Positions 1 to 8,585 of a DNA stretch of 35,622 bases are shown here, one piece after another. The notes under the pieces are model-generated. The model saw only the letters and a list, made by a program, of their open reading frames with translations, ran no database searches and was not told where the DNA came from. Positions within the stretch are counted from its first letter, which is position 1; each line of letters begins with the position of its first letter. The DNA comes from CAYSCW01 sp964449165. GTDB lineage: Bacteria; Acidobacteriota; Aminicenantia; Aminicenantales; Aminicenantaceae. The position numbers were made by a program, and so were the translations under genes. The stretch spans positions 1 through 35,622 of the forward strand of contig CAYVAT010000033.1 of NCBI GenBank assembly GCA_964449165.1, given 5' to 3'.

Positions 1-735
1 CTCGATATTTCTCAATAAATCTTTATAATCGATAGGTTCTTGAATAAACCGGGTTGCATGAGTTAGTCTTTCCATTATTTCTGATAATTTAGTCTCAGTA
101 GTGATTATAAATACAGGGATATTCTTTAACTCTCCATCTGATTTCAACTCATCATAGCTCGAGTGTTGATCCAAGTCCGAAGTAGCATCATCTAGTAAAA
201 TGAGGTCCGGCTTTTCGGTTCGCGCCTTATTCACTCCATCTCTGGCATTAAAGGAACTGATAATTTTGAAACCCGCCTGTTCCAACTTGATTCTGATTTC
301 GTCTATTTTGGACAAGTTTCTGTCTATGACCAGGATTTTTTCTTTCCGCTTCTTCAACTGTTCCGCGCGTTCCAATACGCTTTCAATCATTCTTAACAAA
401 ACTTCGGGCTCAAAAGGCTTTTTAATATAATACTCGGCGCCCAATTCCATTGCTAATTCTTCGTCTTCGATGCTATCTTTGACAGTTACGTAAATAACCG
501 GAATATCCCAAGTAAGGGATGATTTTTTAATGAGTTCACAGGCCCTATGTCCGTTCATTCCGGGCATCATGATATCCATTATTATTAGGTCAGGCCTTTC
601 CTTTCGAGCCATCTGGACGCCTCTGATTCCATCCTGAGCAGATAAAACATCATATCCAGCTACTTCCAACCTGTTTTTAAGAATTCTTACGAATACCAGA
701 TCATCGTCTACGATTAAAATGCGCTTTTTAGACAT
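1..735 (-). CDS. Tandem-receiver response regulator (3' end cut by window edge)
   Basis: The minus-strand frame opens at ATG 735 after a good Shine-Dalgarno (GAGGAAAG) and runs 245 codons to base 1 without a stop, so the C-terminus lies outside the window. Residues 1-125 form a canonical CheY-like receiver: acidic pair in ILIVDDD, phospho-acceptor Asp in IIMDIMMPGMNG, Thr in YVTV, Lys in YIKKPF. A second receiver follows at about residue 147. It starts KILVIDRN (one acidic residue of the usual pair), has LILLDDAT at the acceptor position, and FIQEP where the conserved Lys-Pro should be, so the switch lysine is missing. The second domain therefore looks non-phosphorylatable or altered. An output domain may follow outside the window. 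No kinase is adjacent. The double-receiver call is firm; the signalling role is unknown. Confidence 0.85.
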   Translation of the reverse strand, partial: MSKKRILIVDDDLVFVRILKNRLEVAGYDVLSAQDGIRGVQMARKERPDLIIMDIMMPGMNGHRACELIKKSSLTWDIPVIYVTVKDSIEDEELAMELGAEYYIKKPFEPEVLLRMIESVLERAEQLKKRKEKILVIDRNLSKIDEIRIKLEQAGFKIISSFNARDGVNKARTEKPDLILLDDATSDLDQHSSYDELKSDGELKNIPVFIITTETKLSEIMERLTHATRFIQEPIDYKDLLRNIE

Positions 736-838
736 ATCTTTCCTCAATAAATCTAATCTTCTTGACATTCTACCATCTTTTTATCGAGTTCACCAATTTT
801 ATAAATTTGTATAATGATTATAATACTCTTCATCATAT

Positions 839-863
839 TTTTTTGGGCTGAGAGGCCAAAAAA
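839..863. repeat. Short A/T-flanked inverted repeat in divergent intergenic region
   Basis: TTTTTTGG (839-846) and CCAAAAAA (856-863) are perfect inverted copies around a 9-base centre. The repeat lies between the divergent genes starting at 735 (-) and 1049 (+), in a very A/T-rich stretch. It resembles a bidirectional terminator hairpin but sits upstream of both genes, so an operator or chance A/T symmetry is equally possible. The rest of 736-1048 holds no recognisable gene. Confidence 0.3.
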
Positions 864-998
864 GAGAGAGCCATATTAGTTAATTCACTCACTTTATCGA
901 AGGTTAAAAATGAAAAGAAGAAAAGAAATGCCTGTTGGCGAATAATTCCCGTATGAATTTTACGCCTTTTGTATTATGATTACAGATTGAGAAAAGAA

Positions 999-1007
999 TG
1001 GTATAAA
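999..1007 (+). promoter_or_regulatory. Candidate extended -10 promoter for the lipoprotein gene
   Basis: TGGTATAAA matches the TGnTATAAT extended -10 form at five of six core positions. No convincing -35 is seen, which extended -10 promoters can tolerate. Predicted transcription start is about 1014, giving a short leader with the AAAGGAGG ribosome site at 1031-1038. Confidence 0.4.
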
Positions 1008-1048
1008 ATTTCAGGGAAGATCCAATGATAAAAGGAGGAAGATCAACA

Positions 1049-1534
1049 ATGCTAAAAAACAAAAACATCTTAGGGTTTATCGCTCCACTGGCTATAGGGC
1101 TATTGCTTATTGCTTTCCTATGGGGTTGCAAATCAGAGGAGAAGAAGGAAGAGGAAGGCGAGATGTTTATCATCTCAAATGAGATGCTTACTCCTATATT
1201 TGGTGAAGGAGAAGGTTCAGTTTCTGGTCTTCTGGATTCTGAACAGAGCCAGGATGAATTGCAGATTTCCTATTATTTTTACACCGAGAGCATGGGCGAT
1301 ATTGATGATGAAATTGAGGCTGACCTTGCTCCAAAAATCCAGGAACTGTATAGCAAAATCCCTGAAGTAGATAGAGTAGCCTTTACAGTTAATGTTCCAG
1401 AAGAGGGCGAGCCTCCTTATAAACCATATGTTTCTTTTGTCACCACACGCAAGTTGGTGGAAAAGACAGATTGGAGCAACTTACTCGAGTTGGAATTCTT
1501 TAAGGCCGTCATGGATGTTAAATATTACGATTAA
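1049..1534 (+). CDS. Small lipoprotein of unknown function
   Basis: The start is ATG 1049, ten bases after AAAGGAGG; an in-frame ATG at 1025 lies upstream of that ribosome site and is unlikely. The 161-residue product begins with a charged N-terminus (MLKNKN), a hydrophobic stretch at about 7-24 and an LWGC lipobox, so it should be cut before Cys27 and lipid-anchored. The mature protein opens with a Lys/Glu-rich linker (KSEEKKEEEGE) and is acidic overall. I recognise no domain. It lies 54 bases upstream of the H+-ATPase gene and may be cotranscribed with it. The lipoprotein call rests on the visible signal; function is unknown. Confidence 0.8.
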   Translation: MLKNKNILGFIAPLAIGLLLIAFLWGCKSEEKKEEEGEMFIISNEMLTPIFGEGEGSVSGLLDSEQSQDELQISYYFYTESMGDIDDEIEADLAPKIQELYSKIPEVDRVAFTVNVPEEGEPPYKPYVSFVTTRKLVEKTDWSNLLELEFFKAVMDVKYYD

Positions 1535-1588
1535 AATTTTTTCTAAAGCAATATAAGATTCCATTTTCTTTTCGCCATCAAGGAAAAA

Positions 1589-4000
1589 ATGCAGGTATCC
1601 GAATATCTGAAGCGTTTGGATACTTCCTCAAGAGGTCTCTCCCAAGAAGTAGCCAAGCGTAGACTTTCTCAATACGGTTATAATGAGATCGAGGAAAAAA
1701 GAAAAAATCCTATCCTGAAATTTCTTTCCTATTTTTGGGGACCTATTCCATGGATGATAGAAATAGCTGCTGTGCTTTCAATCGTCGTTCGGCATTGGGC
1801 TGACTTTGGAATTATTCTTGTCCTTTTGCTGGCCAACGCTACGGTCGGTTACTGGGAGGAACACAAGGCCGACAACACAATCGCCGAGCTCAAAGCCAAA
1901 TTAGCGCTAAAAGCGCGAGTCAAACGAGATGGGAAATGGGTCACAATCCCTGCTCGCGAACTTGTTCCTGGAGATATCATTCGACTCCGGATAGGTGATA
2001 TCGTGCCAGCCGATGTTATCTTGCTTGAGGGTGATCCCTTGCAAGTGGATCAATCAGCCCTGACGGGCGAGTCTCTCCCTGTTACTCGAGAAAAGGGTGG
2101 AGAGGTGTATTCAGGTTCCATCATCAGGCTCGGAGAGATTGATGCATTAGTTCACGCTACTGGCAGTAAGACTTATATAGGTAAAACAGCACGCCTTGTT
2201 GAAGAAGTCAAGAAGATCAGCCATTTTCAGCGCGCCGTGTTGAAGATAGGGGATTATCTCATTGTTGTAGCGTTGTTTCTGGTGGTTTTAATACTGGCTG
2301 TCTCCCTTTTCAGAGCTGACAACATGATCACGGTTCTTCAGTTTGTGCTTGTCTTAACCGTTGCTGCTATTCCAGTCGCCATGCCTACGGTTTTATCGGT
2401 AACCATGGCGGTGGGCGCGCAAATTCTGGCCAAAGATAAGGCGATTGTCAGCCGGCTGGCGAGCATCGAGGAACTTGCGGGAATAGATGTCCTTTGCTCG
2501 GATAAAACAGGAACCTTAACTCAAAACAAGCTCAAATTAGGAAAGCCATATTCAGCAGAAGGCATCAGTCCAGACCAGGTCATCCTTGATGCTGCTTTAG
2601 CTTCGAGAGAGGAAGATCAAGATCCAATCGACCTTGCGATACTGAGTGGAATAAAACACGAAGAATTCTCGTCCTTTGAAATTCTGCACTTCCAGCCATT
2701 CGACCCCGTTCAAAAGCGGACCGAGGCACAAGTAAGGGATGCTTCCGGTAAAGAGTTCAAAGTTACTAAAGGAGCACCTCAGGTCATCCTGAACTTAATC
2801 GAGGATTCAGACAGAATTCGACCCAAATTCGAGAAGAAGATAGAAGAATTTGCCAGACGTGGATTTCGCTCTTTGGGAGTTGCCCGTACGGATAACCAGA
2901 ATAAATGGCGGGCCAGAGGAGTGATCCCCTTGTATGATCCGCCAAGAGAGGATTCAAAGGAGACTTTAGAGAGCGCTCGGAATATGGGAGTGAACGTAAA
3001 AATGGTTACCGGAGACCAAGTGGCCATCGCAAAGGAAATCGCGCGGCAACTTGGACTCGGAACCAACATCTTGGACGCCGGTCTTTTTTCAGAAACCAAA
3101 CACCATGAGGCCGGGCAGCTCGCCGACTCCATCGAACAAGCAGACGGATTTGCCCAGGTCTTTCCTGAGCATAAATACCATATTGTGGACGTTCTCCAGG
3201 GCAGAGGGCATATTGTAGGTATGACAGGAGATGGAGTCAACGATGCCCCGGCATTAAAAAAGGCTGATGGAGGAATCGCTGTTTCAGGAGCTACAGATGC
3301 AGCTCGCAGCGCAGCTGATATCGTCTTGCTGGCACCAGGGATCTCTGTGGTCGCCAAAGCTCTTAAGGAGAGTAGAAAGATTTTCCGGCGGATGACGAAT
3401 TATGCCATCTACCGAATTGCCGAGACAGTACGGGTTCTTCTTTTCATGACCCTTTCCATTCTTGTCTTCAATTTTTATCCGGTAACCGCCGTGATGATTG
3501 TCCTGCTGGCTTTACTGAATGATGGGGCTATATTGTCCATCGCTTATGATAGGGCTAAATATTCTAAAGAGCCTGAAAAATGGGATATGCATATTGTGTT
3601 AGGGATCGCCACTGTTTTGGGAATCTTGGGAGTTTTCGCATCTTTCGGACTGTTCTACATGGCAAAGCAGATTCTTCATTTTAACCAAGAGACCATTCAA
3701 ACGCTGATGTATTTGAAATTGTCGGTTGCAGGCCACCTAACCATTTTTATCACCAGGAATAAAGGCCCTTTTTGGTCCTTCCGACCGGCTCCGATTCTCT
3801 TAGGCGCTGTTCTCGGTACACAAACCGTAGCAACTCTAATAGCAGTGTTTGGCTTGTTCATGACGCCTCTCAGTTGGAAATGGGCGTTATTTGTTTGGGG
3901 TTATTCACTTGTCTGGTTTTTTATCAATGATCGGGTAAAAATTGGGGCCTATCGGATTTTTAATCGGCACGTACCTGTTCTCTTCACCAAAAGAAGATAG
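1589..4000 (+). CDS. P-type plasma-membrane H+-ATPase (P3A family)
   Basis: This 803-residue protein is an ATP-driven proton pump of the type best known from fungal, plant and some archaeal plasma membranes. In order it shows an N-terminal cation-ATPase domain, an actuator loop with TGES (about 159-162), PVAMP in transmembrane helix 4, the phosphorylation motif DKTGTLT with Asp305, KGAP of the nucleotide site (Lys394), and TGDGVNDAP (546-554) in the P domain. LLNDGAI (Asp645) matches the proton-carrying Asp region of helix 6 in plant pumps. The flanking text (AMPTVLSVTMAVGA, EELAGIDVLCSDKTG) is typical of H+ pumps rather than Ca2+ or K+ pumps. It lacks the C-terminal autoinhibitory tail of plant enzymes. 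AAGGAAAAA precedes ATG 1589. The Usp gene follows 29 bases downstream. Confidence 0.93.
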   Translation: MQVSEYLKRLDTSSRGLSQEVAKRRLSQYGYNEIEEKRKNPILKFLSYFWGPIPWMIEIAAVLSIVVRHWADFGIILVLLLANATVGYWEEHKADNTIAELKAKLALKARVKRDGKWVTIPARELVPGDIIRLRIGDIVPADVILLEGDPLQVDQSALTGESLPVTREKGGEVYSGSIIRLGEIDALVHATGSKTYIGKTARLVEEVKKISHFQRAVLKIGDYLIVVALFLVVLILAVSLFRADNMITVLQFVLVLTVAAIPVAMPTVLSVTMAVGAQILAKDKAIVSRLASIEELAGIDVLCSDKTGTLTQNKLKLGKPYSAEGISPDQVILDAALASREEDQDPIDLAILSGIKHEEFSSFEILHFQPFDPVQKRTEAQVRDASGKEFKVTKGAPQVILNLIEDSDRIRPKFEKKIEEFARRGFRSLGVARTDNQNKWRARGVIPLYDPPREDSKETLESARNMGVNVKMVTGDQVAIAKEIARQLGLGTNILDAGLFSETKHHEAGQLADSIEQADGFAQVFPEHKYHIVDVLQGRGHIVGMTGDGVNDAPALKKADGGIAVSGATDAARSAADIVLLAPGISVVAKALKESRKIFRRMTNYAIYRIAETVRVLLFMTLSILVFNFYPVTAVMIVLLALLNDGAILSIAYDRAKYSKEPEKWDMHIVLGIATVLGILGVFASFGLFYMAKQILHFNQETIQTLMYLKLSVAGHLTIFITRNKGPFWSFRPAPILLGAVLGTQTVATLIAVFGLFMTPLSWKWALFVWGYSLVWFFINDRVKIGAYRIFNRHVPVLFTKRR

Positions 4001-4029
4001 AAACGATAGCCGCCGAGAGGAGGAGAATA

Positions 4030-4887
4030 ATGAAACAGGAAGAATTAAAAGATTCAACAAAGATTCTCCTCGCAATAGACGGATCAATAATATCCCAGAA
4101 TACGACAAGCCCAGCTATCCAAATTGCCAAAATGCTCAACCTTGAGATCTTTGGATTGTATGTGATCGATGAAGAATTGATCATGGATGATTATGCGGAT
4201 TATGGTAAAGAGTTGGGGATAGATGAGCCTTCAATATTACGTTCAGAACGAGCCGCTTCATTTGAAAAACGTGGTCAGGAAGCCCTCCAGTGGATGAAGT
4301 CCAAGTGTCAGGAATCCGGCGTTCCTGTGACAACCGAAATCGGGTTAGGGGAAGTGGGGGAAATGATTTTAGGCCAGGCTCAAGAGGCATCTTTTTTGGC
4401 CATCGGGCGGAGAGGCAATGGGCATCCTGACAGTTCTGACTACCTGGGCAGAAATTTTCGTCATATTGCTCACCGGATAAAACTTCCTCTACTGGTGGGC
4501 GGGGAAAGCTCCAAGCCTCTTAAAAAACTCTTATTGGCTTACAATGGAGGAGAGCGAGCACAGAAAGCTCTGGCTTGGGCTAAACAGCTTCAAAATCACG
4601 GGTTTTTTAAAATGCTTGTACTGCTTGTCCAGGAAGATGATGGCCCATCAACTAAAATCTGGAGAGAAAAAATTGATTCTGAATTCTCTCAAAGCAGAAC
4701 GAGAGATTTCCAAGTGATTGCTCAGCGCGGAAATCCTGCAGATGAGATTGCTAAAACGGCAATGAAAAGCAAGTCAGACCTTATTATCATGGGAGGATAT
4801 CGCCATAAGTCCCTTTTGGAATGGCTGGAAGGAAGTACTTTAGATTCCGTACTCCGAAAGGCTCCTTTGTCTGTTCTAGTTGCCTGA
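4030..4887 (+). CDS. Tandem universal stress protein (two UspA domains)
   Basis: The 285-residue protein contains two UspA folds, about 10-155 and 168-285. The first opens KILLAIDGS and ends with an AIGRRGNG nucleotide-loop-like segment. The second opens KKLLLAYNGGERAQKAL and ends IIMGGYRHKSLLEWLEGST, close to the G-2x-G-9x-G(S/T) ATP motif of ATP-binding Usp proteins, then PLSVLVA. A strong ribosome site (GAGAGGAGGAG) precedes ATG 4030, 29 bases after the H+-ATPase stop, so the two are likely one transcript. Double-domain Usp proteins commonly help cells survive starvation or energy stress; pairing with a proton pump suggests a link to membrane energisation, which is inference. The protein is soluble. 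Confidence 0.9.
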   Translation: MKQEELKDSTKILLAIDGSIISQNTTSPAIQIAKMLNLEIFGLYVIDEELIMDDYADYGKELGIDEPSILRSERAASFEKRGQEALQWMKSKCQESGVPVTTEIGLGEVGEMILGQAQEASFLAIGRRGNGHPDSSDYLGRNFRHIAHRIKLPLLVGGESSKPLKKLLLAYNGGERAQKALAWAKQLQNHGFFKMLVLLVQEDDGPSTKIWREKIDSEFSQSRTRDFQVIAQRGNPADEIAKTAMKSKSDLIIMGGYRHKSLLEWLEGSTLDSVLRKAPLSVLVA

Positions 4888-4909
4888 GACCAATCTGACT
4901 CTATTATTT

Positions 4910-6223
4910 TTATCTTCTTATGGCAGAGCGAATGACCCTTCCAGTGATGCTTTCGTAAATTTTTTCGATCAAGAAAGCAGCTCCAACCATCGCCAAAAGT
5001 ATCCAGAGTTCTTTTGGAGATTCCGTTGTTCTTTGCCAGATCAACGCGCTCAAAGCGATAAGACAGATAATCACCCCAAGAAAAGCAATAAATCTGCGGC
5101 TATTTGCCTCTTTATACAGTCGAAAATTGGCAGCATTCACAGCAGCAAAGATAAGCAAAAAACCAGCACTTCCCATCATAGAAATGCTGGAAAGGTCAAA
5201 GATATTTGCCACAATGAGAGTGATTCCTGAGGTGATTAGAAGTCCTTCTATGGGCCGATGCCAGATCTTTTTTTCCAATATATCTGGCAGCTCTCCATCC
5301 TTAGCGATGATGTAGCTGATGCGGGATGCCCCGTAGAGGGTGGCATTGATGGCCGAGGAGGTAGAAAGAAGCGCAGCGATGGCAATCAAGGCGAATCCAA
5401 GACTTCCCAGAAATGGCTTGGCACTTTCGGCAAGAGCATAATCTTGAGCTGCATAAATCTTATCCAAAGAGAGGTTGCCCACTGTAACAGTCGAGACGAG
5501 TATGTAGAGCAGGATAACAAAGCCGACGGCTGTGTAATAGCCTCTTGGCAGCGTCTTTTGTGGATTCCTGACATCTCCGGCAGTATTGGCAATAAGCTCA
5601 AAACCTTCATAAGCCAGAAAAATTATCATCCCTCCAGCAATAAGAAATGGAGTTTTAGACCAGGTCTCCGGGCTCAATCGTTGGGAATTGATGCTCCCGA
5701 ACCCCGCCGCTATAAAAAATAAAAGGATTATAACTTTAAAACCAACAATCCACTCTTCGAATCGTCCGACAACCGAGGCCCTCATGGCATTTAAAAAAGT
5801 GAGCAGGATTATGATCCCGCTGATGAGTAGATGCTTTATAAAAGGTTGCAAGTGAGGGGCAAAGAAGCTGCTGCCATAACTCCCGAATGCATAGGCATAG
5901 AGAGCAAGCATGACATTGTAGCTCAACCACAGAAGAACATTTAATCCGCCTGAGATGAGTCCTGGCTTAAAAGCCTGATTGAGAAATTCAACTGTCCCCC
6001 CCTGGCAAGGAAAGGCACTGGATAGACGGGCATAAGAATAAGAGGTAATCAACGCCACCAATCCGGCAAGAGCAAAGGCCACAGGCGTGCCTCCTTTTGC
6101 GAGATGGACAGCCAGGCCCAGCACAGCGAAAATCCCCCCTCCAACCATTCCCCCTATCCCGATGGAAACAACCGACCAATATCCAATGGATCCTTTTTTT
6201 TGGCCGTTATTCATCGAACGCAT
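4910..6223 (-). CDS. APC-superfamily amino-acid permease
   Basis: The 437-residue membrane protein has about twelve hydrophobic segments. The first carries the APC signature (SIGIGGMVGGGIFAVLG), followed by YARLSSAFPCQGG, the usual helix-2/3 motif. It should import or exchange an amino acid or polyamine across the inner membrane; the substrate cannot be read from sequence. ATG 6223 and an in-frame ATG at 6214 are both possible starts and neither has a clear ribosome site, suggesting translational coupling to the gene ending at 6239 just upstream. It converges with the Usp gene; only 22 bases separate them and I see no clear terminator hairpin there. Confidence 0.9.
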   Translation of the reverse strand: MRSMNNGQKKGSIGYWSVVSIGIGGMVGGGIFAVLGLAVHLAKGGTPVAFALAGLVALITSYSYARLSSAFPCQGGTVEFLNQAFKPGLISGGLNVLLWLSYNVMLALYAYAFGSYGSSFFAPHLQPFIKHLLISGIIILLTFLNAMRASVVGRFEEWIVGFKVIILLFFIAAGFGSINSQRLSPETWSKTPFLIAGGMIIFLAYEGFELIANTAGDVRNPQKTLPRGYYTAVGFVILLYILVSTVTVGNLSLDKIYAAQDYALAESAKPFLGSLGFALIAIAALLSTSSAINATLYGASRISYIIAKDGELPDILEKKIWHRPIEGLLITSGITLIVANIFDLSSISMMGSAGFLLIFAAVNAANFRLYKEANSRRFIAFLGVIICLIALSALIWQRTTESPKELWILLAMVGAAFLIEKIYESITGRVIRSAIRR

Positions 6224-6238
6224 GAGAATAAAGTTTCG

Positions 6239-6628
6239 CTACCTACGGTTGATATAGCCGATTATTATGACAACTATGAAAATAATCAGGAGTATCAAAA
6301 AGGAAGTGCTTATCAGGATTTCAAGAGCCTCTTCTTTTTTTCGGGTTTCTCTTTTATCGATATCCTCGGGAGCAGCATGTAATGCCGAAACGGTTTCCAT
6401 TATGAGGGCAAGAATCAAAGCCACTAAAAAGAATGACACCCAGTAAATTCCCAAAAAGGCAGGGCCCACTGGAGTTATCCAAACTCCTCCTGCCCAAGAT
6501 GCAAAAAGTGTGATCAGAAAAATCGTTATGATTCTTTTCCATGATCTGTGTTTTCGTCCGGAAGCGACCAAGACTATGGTGAAAAATAAGGCAATAACAA
6601 AAGCAATTAAAAAATCTCCAAGAATCAT
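6239..6628 (-). CDS. Small inner-membrane protein, unknown function
   Basis: The start is ATG 6628, five bases after AAGGAGG; an in-frame ATG at 6643 lies upstream of that ribosome site. The 129-residue product has hydrophobic helices near residues 4-24, 33-53, 57-80 and at the C-terminus (about 105-126), with a charged segment HAAPEDIDKRETRKKEE before the last helix. I recognise no family. It is 15 bases upstream of the permease gene and probably cotranscribed, so it may be an accessory subunit or simply a neighbour. Confidence 0.7.
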   Translation of the reverse strand: MILGDFLIAFVIALFFTIVLVASGRKHRSWKRIITIFLITLFASWAGGVWITPVGPAFLGIYWVSFFLVALILALIMETVSALHAAPEDIDKRETRKKEEALEILISTSFLILLIIFIVVIIIGYINRR

Positions 6629-6643
6629 GCGAGCCTCCTTCAT

Positions 6644-6968
6644 ACATATGTATATGTTCAGTCAAATGGTTTGGAGATGAGAAAAATATTTTTCCATCGA
6701 AGAGCGATTGATATTCTATCATATTTCTAAAGCTTTATTACCACTTATATACATGATTCTGGCTGCTCATGACCTCGGATTTAAAGATCAGCTTGATGCG
6801 TTTGACCCTCTGGATCTTGAGGAAAAGAGAAGAAAAAGGATGCTCTTGAAGTTGTTTTTTTTAGTTCTTAAGAATAAAATAACAAAAGCAAAAAAAAAAG
6901 ATCGCCCAGCACCTACGTCGCATCTTTGATGGAAAAGATTGAATGAATAAATCTTACAAGGAAGTGCA
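6644..6968. other. Intergenic region upstream of the sigma54 regulator
   Basis: These 325 bases separate the divergent genes at 6628 (-) and 6969 (+). They contain a self-complementary TACATATGTA near 6643-6652, the candidate sigma70 promoter at 6852-6880 and A-rich tracts. An open frame with no ribosome site (from about 6753) reads DAFDPLDLEEKRRKR, but nothing supports its expression. No GTCCTGT element or -24/-12 core was found here, so autoregulation by sigma54 is not indicated. Confidence 0.5.
6852..6880 (+). promoter_or_regulatory. Candidate sigma70 promoter for the NtrC-type regulator
   Basis: TTGTTT, a 17-base spacer and TAAAAT match four of six and five of six consensus positions. 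The spacer contains the perfect palindrome TTCTTAAGAA, which could bind a regulator or be chance. The start codon follows 88 bases later with an AAGGAAG ribosome site at 6958-6964. Confidence 0.4.
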
Positions 6969-8378
6969 ATGGCAAACGTCTTAATCATCGATGATGATAA
7001 ATTGGTTTGCGATTCGATTTCGAATGTCGTAAAGAGTTTGGGACACAGTACCAGCCAGGCTTTCAATCTTCAAGACGGTCTAACAAAGGCTCGCTCAGGA
7101 GCTTTTGATGTCGTTTTTCTCGATGTCCACATGCCTGACGGTTCTGGTTTAGACATCCTGCCGGATATTCAAAAGACAGCCTCCTCACCTGAGGTCATCA
7201 TCATCACGGGATTTGGTGATCCTGATGGGGCTGAGCTTGCTATTAAAAACGGGGCCTGGGACTATATTGAGAAGCCGCTTTCAGTCCGGCAGATGAGACT
7301 GCCTTTTACCCGAGCCCTCCAGTACCGGGAGGAGAAGAAGAAGTTTAAGACACCGGTGGCCTTGAAGCGAGAACGCATCATCGGAAAGAGCCCTCAAATC
7401 ATCGCCTGCCTTGACACCCTGGCCCAGGCCGCAAACAGCGAGGCCAATGTGTTGCTCACGGGCGAGACCGGAACAGGAAAAGAGCTTTTTGCCTGGACTA
7501 TCCACAACAACAGCTCTCGCGCCAACAGAAACTTCGTCGTTGTTGATTGCGCTGCCCTTCCCGAGACGCTCGTCGAGAGTGTTCTTTTCGGACATATAAA
7601 AGGGGCCTTCACTGGTGCGGACAGAAGCAAGGACGGATTGATCAAACAGGCTGATAAAGGAACCCTTTTTCTCGACGAGGTGGGAGAGCTTCCCGTCTCT
7701 ATCCAGAAATCTTTCCTTCGGGTTCTTCAGGAGAGGCGGTTCCGGCCTGTTGGCGGAAATAAGGAGCTGAGCAGTAACTTCAGGCTTGTCACGGCTACTA
7801 ACCGTAACTTAGACAGCATGGTGAAACAAGGGAAGTTCCGAGAGGACCTTCTCTTCCGGCTAAGAACCCTTGTCATCAACCTACCTCCCCTGAGAGAAAT
7901 CCATGAAGATATAAAGGAGTTGGTGTTGTACTATATGAATATGCTGTGTGCGAAGTACGAGAAGGATATAAAAGGATTCTCGCCAGAGTTCTGGGATATT
8001 CTTATCCAGTATGACTGGCCAGGGAATATGAGAGAATTAATCCAGGCCTTAGAAAGGGCGATCATCGCTGCACAAGACGAACCCACTCTCTTCCCAAAAC
8101 ATCTTCCTAATTATATTCGCATCAAGGTGGTTCAGGAATCGTTGAATCAGAAAATGGCAGTAAAGGGAAGGACGATTAAAGACTCAGGTTCTTTACAAAC
8201 ACTTCCCCAGATCCAGGATATCCGTGAAATCGCTATCTCCGAAGCAGAAAAAAAATATTTAGTTGACCTGATATCAATTACCGGAAAAGACATCAAAGAG
8301 GCCTGCAAAATCTCAGGTCTTTCCAGATCCCGTTTGTATACACTCTTGAAAAAATATAACATCTTGTCAGCTCACTGA
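6969..8378 (+). CDS. Sigma54-dependent response regulator, NtrC/AtoC type
   Basis: This 469-residue transcription activator has the full NtrC layout. The receiver (1-120) has acidic residues in IIDDD, phospho-acceptor Asp52 in FLDVHMPDGSG, Thr80 and Lys102. The AAA+ domain (about 138-370) has Walker A GETGTGKE (165-172), the sigma54-contacting GAFTGA loop intact (212-217), Walker B FLDEV (234-238), the FREDLLFRL arginine-finger region and WPGNMREL. A Fis-type helix-turn-helix closes the protein (EACKISGLSRSRLYTLLKKY). On phosphorylation it should oligomerise upstream of -24/-12 promoters and remodel sigma54 polymerase. Three such promoters with a shared upstream element lie within 11 kb downstream, making it their likely activator (inference). 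Its sensor kinase is not in the window. Confidence 0.95.
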   Translation: MANVLIIDDDKLVCDSISNVVKSLGHSTSQAFNLQDGLTKARSGAFDVVFLDVHMPDGSGLDILPDIQKTASSPEVIIITGFGDPDGAELAIKNGAWDYIEKPLSVRQMRLPFTRALQYREEKKKFKTPVALKRERIIGKSPQIIACLDTLAQAANSEANVLLTGETGTGKELFAWTIHNNSSRANRNFVVVDCAALPETLVESVLFGHIKGAFTGADRSKDGLIKQADKGTLFLDEVGELPVSIQKSFLRVLQERRFRPVGGNKELSSNFRLVTATNRNLDSMVKQGKFREDLLFRLRTLVINLPPLREIHEDIKELVLYYMNMLCAKYEKDIKGFSPEFWDILIQYDWPGNMRELIQALERAIIAAQDEPTLFPKHLPNYIRIKVVQESLNQKMAVKGRTIKDSGSLQTLPQIQDIREIAISEAEKKYLVDLISITGKDIKEACKISGLSRSRLYTLLKKYNILSAH

Positions 8379-8428
8379 TACCTCTTCTCATTTCTTTGCC
8401 CGGAATGAACTCCATCAAGACCAGAAAA

Positions 8429-8467
8429 ATCCTGTTTAACGAAACTCGTCCTGTGCAATAGAACTTT
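8429..8467 (+). promoter_or_regulatory. Candidate activator site 1 (tandem TCCTGT half-sites)
   Basis: ATCCTGT (8429-8435) and GTCCTGT (8448-8454) stand 19 bases apart, and the second is followed by GCAATAGAACTTT. The stretch TCCTGT-N3-ATAGAACTTT is shared exactly with the region before the gene at 19679. It lies about 100 bases upstream of the -24 element, the usual place for an enhancer-binding activator. Confidence 0.6.
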
Positions 8468-8545
8468 TTTCAAGGTCTTGATTCTTAATCAACAAATTTT
8501 TTCTTGTTTTTCTCCTGAATCATTAATTTTTTGGATCTGGTCAAT

Positions 8546-8562
8546 TTGGCATGATTCTTGTT
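8546..8562 (+). promoter_or_regulatory. Sigma54 (-24/-12) promoter of the pseudo-receiver/glgC unit
   Basis: TTGGCATGATTCTTGTT matches the TTGGCACG-N4-TTGCW sigma54 consensus; the invariant GG (8548-8549) is ten bases before GT (8560-8561), where GC is usual. Predicted transcription start is near 8573, only about 13 bases before the first start codon. Confidence 0.75.
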
Positions 8563-8585
8563 ATACAACACTATGAATAGAAAAA

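Noticed and set aside
1025..1048. Upstream ATG for the lipoprotein gene
   Set aside because: The strong AAAGGAGG lies downstream of it and serves ATG 1049.
2779..3357. Minus-strand open frame (192 codons) inside the H+-ATPase gene
   Set aside because: Antisense shadow of the conserved P domain; no ribosome site.
5411..5430. TTGGCACTTTC within the permease gene as a sigma54 promoter
   Set aside because: The GC of the -12 element is not at the required ten-base spacing and it lies inside a coding region.
6708..6929. Open frame of 73 codons before the NtrC-type regulator
   Set aside because: It begins with TTG, has no ribosome site at TTG or at the internal ATG, and reads into poly-Lys from an A-rich tract. 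No recognisable domain.
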